From NCBI GenBank assembly GCA_945948515.1, contig CAMFBH010000003.1, forward strand, positions 29,503-93,502: a stretch of DNA of 64,000 bases, read 5' to 3'. Of this stretch, positions 55,718 to 63,563 are shown piece after piece (position 1 is the first letter of the stretch; each line of letters begins with the position of its first letter). Made by a program: the position numbers and the translations under genes. Below the pieces are notes generated by a model. It had not been told where the DNA came from and searched no databases. It worked only from the letters and a program-made list of their open reading frames with translations. Source of the stretch: an uncultured Clostridia bacterium. GTDB lineage: Bacteria; Bacillota; Clostridia; Oscillospirales; Acutalibacteraceae.

Positions 55718-57193
55718 ATGACAAATGATATTTACAGCGATATCTCTTCAAGAACACAAGGCGATATTTATATTGGTGTAGTAGGTCCCGTAAGAACAGG
55801 AAAATCTACCTTTATTAAAAAATTTATGGATACCCTTGTTATACCGAACATAGAAGGGGAGTTTCAAAGAGAACGGGCAAAGGATGAACTTCCGCAGTCT
55901 TCAGCCGGAAGAACAATAATGACAACAGAACCGAAATTTGTTCCTGAGGATTCAATAGAAATCACTATGGAAAACAAGATTCAGCTTAAAATCAGAATGA
56001 TTGACTGTGTTGGATACATAGTTCCGAGCTCGTTGGGATACATCGAAGACGACGAGCCGAGAATGGTTATGACTCCGTGGTTTAAAGAAGAAATACCATT
56101 CAATATGGCGGCTGAAATCGGAACTAAAAAGGTTATTACAGAGCATTCAACAATCGGCCTTGTTGTAACAACCGACGGAAGCATCAGTGATATTTCAAGA
56201 GATGAATATGAGCAGGCAGAAGAAAGAGTTATTGATGAGCTAAAGCAATTAAATAAGCCGTTTGTAGTTCTTTTGAACTGCATAAATCCTCAAGGCGAAG
56301 ATGCGAAAATACTCTCTTCAAATCTTTCCTCAAAATACAATGTTCCCGTTCTTCCGGTTAATTGTCTTGAACTTGACGAAAAAGAAATTAAGGAAATACT
56401 TTTAAATGTTTTATACGAATTTCCCGTATGCGATATTTCGGTTAATCTACCTCTGTGGACTAAAAATTTAAGCCTTGATAACTGGCTTAAAAAGGACATT
56501 TTCTCCTTTGTCAGAAATATATCCTCAGAAGTTACGAGCATAAGAAGCGTATTCGATTTTGCGGATAAATTAGAGCAGAATGAAAACATTGATTTTGCAA
56601 AAATTGACAATGTTAACCTATCTAACGGGCGTGTAAGCGTTAAGGTTTCAATAGACAATAAATTTTTCTATAAGATTCTCAGTGAGGAATGCGGCGTAGA
56701 AATAGTTGATGAACGCCAATTAATGAGCGAATTTGTTGAATTAAGCCGAGTTAAATGTAGGTTTAAATCAATAGAAAAAGCCCTCAACGATGTTGAGAGC
56801 ACGGGTTACGGTATAGTAATGCCAACAATGGATCAGCTTTCTCTTGAAGAGCCTCAGATTATGAAGCAGGGCGGAAGGTACGGAGTTAGACTCAAGGCTC
56901 AGGCACCCTCAATACATATGATAAAATGTAACACCTGTACTGAGGTTGCACCGATTGTAGGAAGTGAATCCCAATCCGAAGAGCTTGTTATGTATTTGCT
57001 TAAGGAATTTGAAGAAAATCCAAGTGAAATCTGGCAGTCAAATATATTCGGAAAATCTCTTCACGAGCTCGTTAACGAAGGCCTTCATAACAAGCTGTAC
57101 AGAATGCCCGATGATGCAAGGAAGAAATTCAGAGAAACAATTGAACGGGTCATCAACGAGGGATGTAACGGATTAATTTGCATAATTTTATAA
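55718..57193 (+). CDS. spoIVA: Stage IV sporulation protein A (SpoIVA)
   Basis: A 491-residue ATPase that polymerises on the forespore surface to form the coat basement layer. The Walker A motif GPVRTGKS is at residues 23-30; the protein begins with the near-invariant NDIYSDISSRTQGDIYIGVV and has the QSSAGRTIMTTEPKFVP block and IRMIDCVGYIVP. The C-terminal region (RMPDDARKKFRETIERVINE) is where SpoVM and coat partners contact. AAGGAGG precedes the ATG. It follows sipL by 12 bp. Confidence 0.97.
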   Translation: MTNDIYSDISSRTQGDIYIGVVGPVRTGKSTFIKKFMDTLVIPNIEGEFQRERAKDELPQSSAGRTIMTTEPKFVPEDSIEITMENKIQLKIRMIDCVGYIVPSSLGYIEDDEPRMVMTPWFKEEIPFNMAAEIGTKKVITEHSTIGLVVTTDGSISDISRDEYEQAEERVIDELKQLNKPFVVLLNCINPQGEDAKILSSNLSSKYNVPVLPVNCLELDEKEIKEILLNVLYEFPVCDISVNLPLWTKNLSLDNWLKKDIFSFVRNISSEVTSIRSVFDFADKLEQNENIDFAKIDNVNLSNGRVSVKVSIDNKFFYKILSEECGVEIVDERQLMSEFVELSRVKCRFKSIEKALNDVESTGYGIVMPTMDQLSLEEPQIMKQGGRYGVRLKAQAPSIHMIKCNTCTEVAPIVGSESQSEELVMYLLKEFEENPSEIWQSNIFGKSLHELVNEGLHNKLYRMPDDARKKFRETIERVINEGCNGLICIIL

Positions 57194-57195
57194 TT

Positions 57196-57222
57196 AAAAA
57201 AGGCGGTTTAACCGCCTTTTTT
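57196..57222. terminator. Bidirectional terminator between spoIVA and the DUF1294 gene
   Basis: AAAAAAGGCGG / CCGCCTTTTTT form an 11-bp perfect stem with a 5-nt loop, with A-run and T-run on either side. The DUF1294 stop codon is inside the loop, so one hairpin ends both convergent genes. Confidence 0.9.
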
Positions 57223-57522
57223 AATAAACAATATTAATAAAAATACTGTAATTTGCAACAGGATTATCAAAGGAATTCCTAACATAAACTTTTTATGCTT
57301 TGTTTTGTGTCTGCACAACTTCATTGTAATAAGCATTGCTGCGCTTCCGCCGAGAAGAGAAAACAGCATCAAAGTGTTTTCACTAATTCTGTATTTCCCT
57401 TTTATTGCTCTTCTTTTATCGGAAAGAGTTAGTGCAATTGATATAACACTTACGGCAAAAAAGTATGCGCTGAGAATTGATAATTCAAAACTGTTCAAGC
57501 TCAAGCAGGTCAAAATTTCCAA
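57208..57522 (-). CDS. DUF1294 small membrane protein
   Basis: A 104-residue (or slightly shorter) membrane protein of the DUF1294 family, recognised by DKRRAIKGKYRISENTLMLF and LLGGSAAMLITMKLCRHKTKHKKF. Hydrophobic segments lie near residues 13-32, 50-67 and 80-100. Function unknown. The start is uncertain: only TTG codons (57522, 57513, 57504, 57498) are available near the N-terminus. The gene overlaps the end of the zinc-ribbon gene by up to 38 bp, so translation is probably coupled. Confidence 0.82.
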   Translation of the reverse strand: MEILTCLSLNSFELSILSAYFFAVSVISIALTLSDKRRAIKGKYRISENTLMLFSLLGGSAAMLITMKLCRHKTKHKKFMLGIPLIILLQITVFLLILFIKKGG

Positions 57523-57766
57523 CGCTCAATTTATCCTTTTTAAAGCTTTTGCCGGATTTTCCTCTGAGTGCATACACCTGAGCACAATTAGGACATACTG
57601 CAAAATATACAATATCAGCATCAAACAGTGGAAATTCAGGGATAAGCCTAACTTCACTGTTTGAAAAAACTCCGAAGGTTCCGGTTTTATTGCATTTTGG
57701 GCAAACTATTTCCAATGTTTCTCCGCTTAGCCTAACATATTTACTGTTTCCTATCCTGTATTGCAT
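57485..57766 (-). CDS. Small zinc-ribbon protein
   Basis: A 93-residue protein from the ATG 6 bp after AGGTG; an in-frame GTG 9 bp earlier overlaps that site and is rejected. It carries two CxxC knuckles, CPKCNKTGTFGVF and AVCPNCAQVYAL, spaced by about 38 residues, as in zinc-ribbon proteins. No other domain is visible. It forms a two-gene operon with the DUF1294 gene downstream. Function unknown. Confidence 0.8.
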   Translation of the reverse strand: MQYRIGNSKYVRLSGETLEIVCPKCNKTGTFGVFSNSEVRLIPEFPLFDADIVYFAVCPNCAQVYALRGKSGKSFKKDKLSVGNFDLLELEQF

Positions 57767-57782
57767 AATAATCACCTACTTA

Positions 57783-57811
57783 AATTTAACTTAAATATTT
57801 GAAAGTGTCAA
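57783..57811 (-). promoter_or_regulatory. Sigma-A promoter for the zinc-ribbon/DUF1294 operon
   Basis: On the - strand a perfect TTGACA (57806-57811) is followed after 17 bp by TAAATT (57783-57788), 16 bp before the gene start. The -35 lies just 4 bp from the start codon of the divergent lipoprotein gene, so the two starts share almost no spacer. Confidence 0.6.
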
Positions 57812-57815
57812 GTTT

Positions 57816-59072
57816 ATGAAAAAAATATTTGTATGCATATTATCATTAGTACTGCTTTGCTCCTGCACTGTTTCAACTAACTCCTTGCAAACAACCGCAA
57901 GTACAAGCGAAAAAAAAGAAATCACATCTCAAAAAGCTAATACCGAGTTTAAAACAAAGGCGGTTTGGATTACATATTATGAGCTTTCTCAAATAACAAA
58001 AAGATGTCCCGATGAAGCAAGCTTTAAATCCGAAATTCAAAACACCTTTAAGGGCATTAAGGATTTCGGATTAAATACCGTTGTGGTTCAGATTAGACCG
58101 TATGCAGATTCATTTTATAAATCTACATATTTTCCTCTAAGTGAATACTGCTTCGGAACGCAGGGCGGGGAAATGCCCTATGACCCGTTCGCAGTTATGG
58201 TTGAGTGTGCTCATAATCAAAGCCTAAAAATAGAAGCATGGATTAATCCGTACAGGGTTAGCAGTAATACAGATATAAATCTTTTGTGTGATTCTAATCC
58301 TGCAAAGATTTGGTACAATAACGAACAAACAAAAGCATTCGTTTATATATCGGATAACGGTATTTATTTCAATCCAGCCTGCAATGAAGTTATTGAGCTG
58401 ATAGTTAACGGCGTAAAAGAAATAGTCGGACTTTATGCAATAGATGCAATTCATTTCGACGACTACTTTTATCCAACAAAATCAAAAGAAATAGACTCTT
58501 CTCAATATCAATATTACCTTGCAACAGGAGGGGATTTAAGTCTCACCAAATGGAGAATAAGCAAGATTTCCGAAATGATAAAAAATGTTTATATAGCAAT
58601 TAAAGAAATAAAACCGGATGTTAAATTTGTTATCAGCCCTTCCGGAAATGTTGAAAACAATCTTTCATCTCTATACGCCGATGTTGTTTCCTGGTGCGGT
58701 AACAATGGCTACTGCGATGTAATATGTCCGCAAATGTACTATGGATTTAAAAATGATAGTATGCCTTTTATGTTCAACTGCAAAAAATGGATTTCTTTAA
58801 ACAAAGCATGCAGCCTTTGCATAGGACTTCCCGTATATAAATGCGGAAAAGAAGATAAATACGCTTCAACAAAGAATAAAGATGCAATCAATGAATTCAA
58901 AAACAATTCAAATATTATTTCAAGGCAATTAACTTATATCAACCAGCTTGAAGATATAGACGGCTTTTATCTTTTTTCATACAGTAACTTGTTTTCACCT
59001 GAAAACGAAAATATGAAGAAAGAAGCTGAACTTATAAAAGAATTCCTTCACAGCAGTCCGAAAAAAGATTAA
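57816..59072 (+). CDS. GHL10/DUF187 family lipoprotein
   Basis: A 418-residue secreted lipoprotein of the glycosyl-hydrolase-like GHL10 (DUF187, FenI-type) family. The signal peptide ends in the lipobox LCSC (C17), then comes a Ser/Thr-rich linker and a TIM-barrel domain from about residue 45 (TKAVWITYYELSQIT, VVVQIRPYADSFYKS, IEAWINPYRV and IHFDDYFYP). It probably cuts or binds a cell-surface or plant glycan; activity is unproven. The only ribosome binding site is weak. Its 3' end overlaps mtaB tail-to-tail by 41 bp. Confidence 0.87.
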   Translation: MKKIFVCILSLVLLCSCTVSTNSLQTTASTSEKKEITSQKANTEFKTKAVWITYYELSQITKRCPDEASFKSEIQNTFKGIKDFGLNTVVVQIRPYADSFYKSTYFPLSEYCFGTQGGEMPYDPFAVMVECAHNQSLKIEAWINPYRVSSNTDINLLCDSNPAKIWYNNEQTKAFVYISDNGIYFNPACNEVIELIVNGVKEIVGLYAIDAIHFDDYFYPTKSKEIDSSQYQYYLATGGDLSLTKWRISKISEMIKNVYIAIKEIKPDVKFVISPSGNVENNLSSLYADVVSWCGNNGYCDVICPQMYYGFKNDSMPFMFNCKKWISLNKACSLCIGLPVYKCGKEDKYASTKNKDAINEFKNNSNIISRQLTYINQLEDIDGFYLFSYSNLFSPENENMKKEAELIKEFLHSSPKKD

Positions 59073-60327
59073 CCGATTTAATTGTTACATCTTTTTCATA
59101 ACCGATTAAATTTTCTTCACTGCGCACCCTTACCGGTGCGTAGTTTTTTGTATATCCCTGATACACTCCTTTAGAAACCATATTTTCAAATAAAACACAA
59201 ACAGATTTACCAATAAGAGAATTGAAATATTCCTCTCTTATTTTATCTGTTTCATCTATCATTATTGCGCTTCTGCGCTTCTTTTCTTCCTTTGAAATCT
59301 TTCCGCTTCTTTTAGATGCCACAGTACCCGGTCTGTCGGAGTAAGGGAAAACATGAACCTTCTCAAATCCGATTTTCTTAACAAATTCAACGCTTTCATT
59401 GAATAATTCTTCTGTTTCTCCTGTAAAGCCAACCATAACATCGGTTGTAAGAGTACAGTCTTTAAAAGTGCTTCTCAGTTTTGAGCAGAGCAGGGAATAA
59501 TCATCGGCAGAGTAATGCCTGTTCATCAGTCTTAAAACTTCTGTGCTTCCGGATTGGAGAGATAAATGAAAATGAGGGCAGAACTTTTCAATCCTGCTTA
59601 AACCTTTAATAACATCGTCTGTTATATGGTCAGGCTCGAGAGAGCTTAATCTTACTCTCTTAATTTTCGGATTTTCTGCACATAATGAAACTGCATCAAC
59701 AATGTTAAAATCTTCGCCCTTTCCGTATGAGGAAAGATTAATTCCGACAAGCACTATCTCCGATATACCGTTATCGGCAAGAAGCCAAACCTCTTTTTTT
59801 AAATCCTCAAGACTTTTTGAGCGAACTCTTCCTCTCGAAGTGGGAATAATACAGTATGAGCAAAATCTGTCGCATCCGTCTTCGATTTTTACAAAAGCCC
59901 TTATTCTTTCGTTAAAGTGAGAAATTGTGCATTCTTGAAATAAATCACCGTTTTCGTGCTTATTTATATTAACAATCCTCGATTTTTCGATATTATAACG
60001 ATTAATTAATGATAAAATATCACCGTTATCTTTATTTGATAAAACAATATCAGCCTCAAAGAGCTTTTCTGCTTCTTCAGGATAAGCCTGCGGCATACAG
60101 CCTGTTAAAATTACTGTTGAATCAGGATTATTTCTTTTAAACTTTCTTATATTCTGCCTTGTTTTTTGATCGGCAGTTGCAGTAACAGTGCAGGAATTAA
60201 CAATATAATAATCAGCCTTTTCATCATGGCTCACAATTTCATATCCGGCTTTCTTTAATAATTCCGCCATATATTCGCTTTCATATTGATTAACCTTACA
60301 TCCGAGAGTATAAAATGCCGCTTTCAC
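59032..60327 (-). CDS. mtaB: tRNA t6A37 methylthiotransferase MtaB
   Basis: A 431-residue radical SAM enzyme converting t6A to ms2t6A at tRNA position 37. I start at GTG, 6 bp after GGAGG, giving the standard MKAAFYTLGCKVNQYESE; longer readings lack a binding site. The N-terminal domain supplies three cysteines (GCKVNQYE, NSCTVTATADQKTR and GCMPQAYPEE), the radical SAM motif is CDRFCSYCIIP, and a C-terminal TRAM domain is present. KVNQYE and the short N-terminus separate it from MiaB. Confidence 0.94.
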   Translation of the reverse strand: MKAAFYTLGCKVNQYESEYMAELLKKAGYEIVSHDEKADYYIVNSCTVTATADQKTRQNIRKFKRNNPDSTVILTGCMPQAYPEEAEKLFEADIVLSNKDNGDILSLINRYNIEKSRIVNINKHENGDLFQECTISHFNERIRAFVKIEDGCDRFCSYCIIPTSRGRVRSKSLEDLKKEVWLLADNGISEIVLVGINLSSYGKGEDFNIVDAVSLCAENPKIKRVRLSSLEPDHITDDVIKGLSRIEKFCPHFHLSLQSGSTEVLRLMNRHYSADDYSLLCSKLRSTFKDCTLTTDVMVGFTGETEELFNESVEFVKKIGFEKVHVFPYSDRPGTVASKRSGKISKEEKKRRSAIMIDETDKIREEYFNSLIGKSVCVLFENMVSKGVYQGYTKNYAPVRVRSEENLIGYEKDVTIKSVNLFSDCCEGILL

Positions 60328-60361
60328 CGTTTTCCTCCGAATAAAATAATTATCGTTGCTC

Positions 60362-60390
60362 ATTATAACAAATTTTCAGTATTTATACAA
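60362..60390 (-). promoter_or_regulatory. Sigma-A promoter for mtaB
   Basis: On the - strand TTGTAT (60385-60390) is followed after 17 bp by a perfect TATAAT (60362-60367), preceded by the extended -10 TGT. The gene starts 34 bp downstream. Confidence 0.72.
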
Positions 60391-60424
60391 TAGAAACGGA
60401 ATATAATTTATATAGGTGATATTT

Positions 60425-61558
60425 ATGAAAAAAGTTTTTTCATTCTTTTTGTCAATCATTTTAATTCTTGCTTTTCCGATATATGCCGAAGCAGAAGAAA
60501 AGCCTGTTGAGGTTAGTGCAAAATCATATATTCTCATGTGCATTAATACAGGTGATGTGCTTTGTGCGAGTAATGAAAACGAGCGTTTATCGCCTGCATC
60601 GGTAACGAAGGTTATGAGCTTGCTGTTAGTTATGGAAGCAATAGATAACGGAAAAATATCGCTTACAGACGAAGTGACTGCATCTCAGAATGCGGTTGAT
60701 AAAGGCGGCTCACAGATATGGCTTGAACTCGGAGAAAAAATGACAGTTGACGACCTTTTGAAATCTGTTGTTATTTCAAGCGCAAACGATGCATGTACTG
60801 CTTTGGGAGAATATATAGCAGGAAGCGAAGCGGGCTTTGTAAAAATGATGAACGACAAAGTAAAAGAACTCGGACTAAAGGACTCTGTTTTTGAAAACTG
60901 CACAGGTCTTGATGATACTGCCACAATGCATTATTCAACCGCTCACGACCTCGCCGTTATTTCTGCAGAGCTTATGAAGCACGAAAAGATAAAAAAGTAT
61001 TCAACAGTTTGGATTGACTCGCTTAGAAACGGTGAAACTGAATTAACCAATACTAATAAGCTTATAAAAACCTACAAAGGAATAACCGGATTAAAAACCG
61101 GAACAACCACTCAGGCGGGATTTTGTCTCAGCGCTACTGCTGAGAGAGACGGTATGAGCCTTGTTGCGGTTGTTCTCGGTAGTAAAACAAGTAAAGAACG
61201 ATTTGATTCTGCCTCGGCTCTTCTTGATTACGGTTTTGCAAATTATGAGGTTAGAAAGCCTGCAATTAACGAAAAGAATATAACAAATGTTAAAATTAAA
61301 AAAGGAGTAATTAAAGAAATAACTCCGCAATACAGCAAGGCAAAGGAAATTCTCGTTCAAAAAGGCTCAGGAGAATTCAGATATGTATATAAAATTAATC
61401 AAGAAATAAATGCGCCTGTGAAAAAAGGAACTGTTCTCGGGAGTATAACAGTTGTTCAAAACAAAAAAACCTTGTGTGAGATTCCGCTTGTGTCGCCTAC
61501 AAGCGTTGAAAAGGTTTCATTTAAATATTTATTTAAAAAATTTTTAAAACTATTTTAG
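60425..61558 (+). CDS. D-alanyl-D-alanine carboxypeptidase (S11, DacF/PBP5 type)
   Basis: A 377-residue low-molecular-weight penicillin-binding protein. The start is the ATG after AGGTG, giving a clean signal peptide (about 1-23, ending YAEA). The S11 motifs are SVTK (59-62), SAN (within VISSANDACTALG) and KTGTTTQAG. A C-terminal beta-rich domain and a basic, hydrophobic tail (FKYLFKKFLKLF) serve as a membrane-binding amphipathic helix. It trims peptidoglycan pentapeptides. A TATAAT at 60402 lacks a good -35, so its promoter is unclear; sporulation control of the DacF kind is possible but not shown. Confidence 0.93.
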   Translation: MKKVFSFFLSIILILAFPIYAEAEEKPVEVSAKSYILMCINTGDVLCASNENERLSPASVTKVMSLLLVMEAIDNGKISLTDEVTASQNAVDKGGSQIWLELGEKMTVDDLLKSVVISSANDACTALGEYIAGSEAGFVKMMNDKVKELGLKDSVFENCTGLDDTATMHYSTAHDLAVISAELMKHEKIKKYSTVWIDSLRNGETELTNTNKLIKTYKGITGLKTGTTTQAGFCLSATAERDGMSLVAVVLGSKTSKERFDSASALLDYGFANYEVRKPAINEKNITNVKIKKGVIKEITPQYSKAKEILVQKGSGEFRYVYKINQEINAPVKKGTVLGSITVVQNKKTLCEIPLVSPTSVEKVSFKYLFKKFLKLF

Positions 61559-61575
61559 ATAATTTAAAATTTATG

Positions 61576-61604
61576 TTGAAAATAACATAAGTTTGTAGTA
61601 TAAT
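61576..61604 (+). promoter_or_regulatory. Sigma-A promoter for pgi
   Basis: TTGAAA (61576-61581) and a perfect TATAAT (61599-61604) are spaced by 17 bp and start 18 bp after the dacF-type stop. pgi begins 35 bp downstream. Confidence 0.82.
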
Positions 61605-61638
61605 TTTTGTTCGTAATATATCAAAAGGAAGTATATTT

Positions 61639-62979
61639 ATGGTAAAATTAGTAACAAAATATGCCAATGGCTTTGTCAGCGAGAACGAAATAAAAGCTAT
61701 GGAAGAAAAAGCTGTAACAGCTCTCAGAACTCTTAACAGCAAAACTGGTGAGGGAAGCGACTTTCTTGGTTGGCTTGATTTGCCTGAAAATTATGATAAG
61801 GATGAATTTTCAAGAATCAAATCTGCGGCTGAATATATTAAAAAGAATTCAGATATATTAATTGTTATCGGTATAGGAGGCTCATATCTCGGAGCCCGTG
61901 CGGTTATTGAATGTCTTAAATCTCCTAATTACAATCTTCTTGCAAAGGATACTCCTCAAATCTATTTTATCGGAAATTCAATAAGTCCCTCAATGCTCAA
62001 TGAGGTTGTTGCTCTTTGCGAAGGAAAGGATTTCTGTGTTAATGTTATTTCTAAGAGCGGAACAACAACCGAACCGGCTGTTGCTTTCAGAGTATTCAGA
62101 GATTTAATGTACAAGAAGTATTCACCCGAAGAAGCTGCTAAAAGAATTTTCTGTACCACCGATAAAGAAAAAGGAACACTTAAAAACCTTGCCGACAAAG
62201 AAGGCTATGAAACCTTTGTTGTACCCGATGATGTCGGCGGAAGATATTCTGTTCTTACTGCTGTCGGTCTTCTTCCGATTGCTGTTGCAGGAATTGATAT
62301 TGATAAGCTTATGGCAGGCGCAAGAGATGCCATGGAAAGCTTTTGCGAAGAGAGCGTTGATAATAACGGCTGTCTTAAATATGCCGCTGTAAGAAACTGT
62401 CTTTATAATAAGGGTAAAAGACTTGAGTGCTTTGTTTCATATGAGCCTTGCTTTGCAATGATGAATGAATGGTTAAAGCAACTCTTTGCAGAAAGCGAGG
62501 GTAAGGATACAAAGGGAATTTATCCCGTTTCCTGTATTTTCTCAACCGATCTCCATTCCGTAGGTCAGTTCATTCAGGAAAGCGGAAGCTCACTTATGTT
62601 TGAAACCGTTGTAAATTTCAAAGAGCCTGTTGATGATTATATTATCACAGAGCAGGAGGGCAATATTGACGGTTTGAATTTCCTTGCCGGTAAACCCATG
62701 AGCTTCGTTAACGAAAAGGCTCGCCAGGGAACACTTCTTGCCCACACAGAGGGTGGAGTTGCTAATCTCATCCTTGAATGTGAAAAAATCAATGAAGAAG
62801 AAATCGGAGCTTTACTTTATTTCTTTGAGAAGGCATGTGCTATATCAGGCTACATTTTAGGCGTTAATCCCTTTAATCAGCCGGGTGTGGAAAGCTACAA
62901 GAAAAATATGTTTGCACTTCTCGGAAAACCCGGTTATGAAAGTGAAAAAGAAAAACTTGAAAAACAGTTGGGTATATGA
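61639..62979 (+). CDS. pgi: Glucose-6-phosphate isomerase
   Basis: A 446-residue glycolytic enzyme interconverting glucose-6-P and fructose-6-P. It is the short Gram-positive form. Signatures are [50 protein letters not shown] and [20 protein letters not shown], with the late [16 protein letters not shown] block carrying the catalytic lysine. AAAGGAAG precedes the ATG. It has its own promoter. Confidence 0.97.
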   Translation: MVKLVTKYANGFVSENEIKAMEEKAVTALRTLNSKTGEGSDFLGWLDLPENYDKDEFSRIKSAAEYIKKNSDILIVIGIGGSYLGARAVIECLKSPNYNLLAKDTPQIYFIGNSISPSMLNEVVALCEGKDFCVNVISKSGTTTEPAVAFRVFRDLMYKKYSPEEAAKRIFCTTDKEKGTLKNLADKEGYETFVVPDDVGGRYSVLTAVGLLPIAVAGIDIDKLMAGARDAMESFCEESVDNNGCLKYAAVRNCLYNKGKRLECFVSYEPCFAMMNEWLKQLFAESEGKDTKGIYPVSCIFSTDLHSVGQFIQESGSSLMFETVVNFKEPVDDYIITEQEGNIDGLNFLAGKPMSFVNEKARQGTLLAHTEGGVANLILECEKINEEEIGALLYFFEKACAISGYILGVNPFNQPGVESYKKNMFALLGKPGYESEKEKLEKQLGI

Positions 62980-63019
62980 TATTATGTAGTAAAGATTAAT
63001 CCACGGAGGTATATATTAA

Positions 63020-63436
63020 ATGATTAAACTCATTATAGGAAATAAAGGTGCAGGAAAAACTAAAAAGCTTATCGACATGGTTAATTCATGCGTTGATACT
63101 TCGGACGGCAATGTTGTTTGCGTCGAAAAAGAGCCGAAGCTTACTTATGATATTTCTTCAAAAGCCCGCCTTTTGGAAACAGAAACATACAGAATTAACG
63201 GTCATAAAGCGCTTTACGGATTCCTCAGCGGTATCTGTGCCGGAAACTATGATGTTACTGATATACTTGTTGATGCAACCTTCAAAATTGTAGGAAGAGA
63301 TTATTCAAAGCTCCCTCAGTTTTTTGAAATGGTTTCAGAGCTTTCTGAGGCTTCCGATGTTGATTTTTACTTCACAATCAGCTGTGACAAGGAAGACCTT
63401 CCAGTTGAAATTTTTGATTACGCGGAAGAAATGTAA
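63020..63436 (+). CDS. Small P-loop protein of unknown function
   Basis: A 138-residue protein starting MIKLIIGNKGAGKTKKLIDM, with a Walker A motif GNKGAGKT at residues 7-14. The rest alternates short strands and helices with DVTDILVDATFKIVGRD (possible Walker B-like acidic strand) and DVDFYFTISCD. It is much shorter than standard P-loop NTPases, and I cannot name a family; some relatives are misannotated as PilT-like. It lies 40 bp after pgi without an obvious own promoter and has a strong CGGAGG site. Confidence 0.8.
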   Translation: MIKLIIGNKGAGKTKKLIDMVNSCVDTSDGNVVCVEKEPKLTYDISSKARLLETETYRINGHKALYGFLSGICAGNYDVTDILVDATFKIVGRDYSKLPQFFEMVSELSEASDVDFYFTISCDKEDLPVEIFDYAEEM

Positions 63437-63444
63437 AATTAATT

Positions 63445-63471
63445 AGGAGCTGAGCTTTCGGCTCCTTTTTT
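63445..63471 (+). terminator. Terminator after the small P-loop gene
   Basis: A 9-bp stem with one G-U pair (AGGAGCTGA / TCGGCTCCT) and a 4-nt loop is followed by six T. It closes the pgi transcript. Confidence 0.88.
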
Positions 63472-63506
63472 ACTGAATATTTATAAATAATAATTTTAAA
63501 TTTCTA

Positions 63507-63535
63507 TTGACAAACTTTATATCTGTATATATAAT
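63507..63535 (+). promoter_or_regulatory. Consensus sigma-A promoter before the YceD/DUF177 gene
   Basis: TTGACA (63507-63512) and TATAAT (63530-63535) are spaced by exactly 17 bp, a perfect consensus. It is the best promoter in the window and fits strong expression of the ribosomal gene usually found after yceD. Confidence 0.92.
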
Positions 63536-63563
63536 ACTAAAAGTGCTAACTTGAGGTGATGTT

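Noticed and set aside
57305..57664. 119-residue + strand frame opposite the DUF1294 and zinc-ribbon genes
   Set aside because: Both - strand proteins have recognisable family motifs and a promoter, whereas this frame has no ribosome binding site and its residues look like antisense of theirs.
60402..60407. TATAAT before the D,D-carboxypeptidase as a sigma-A promoter
   Set aside because: No acceptable -35 lies 16-18 bp upstream, and a sigma-F-like match was also poor; left uncalled.
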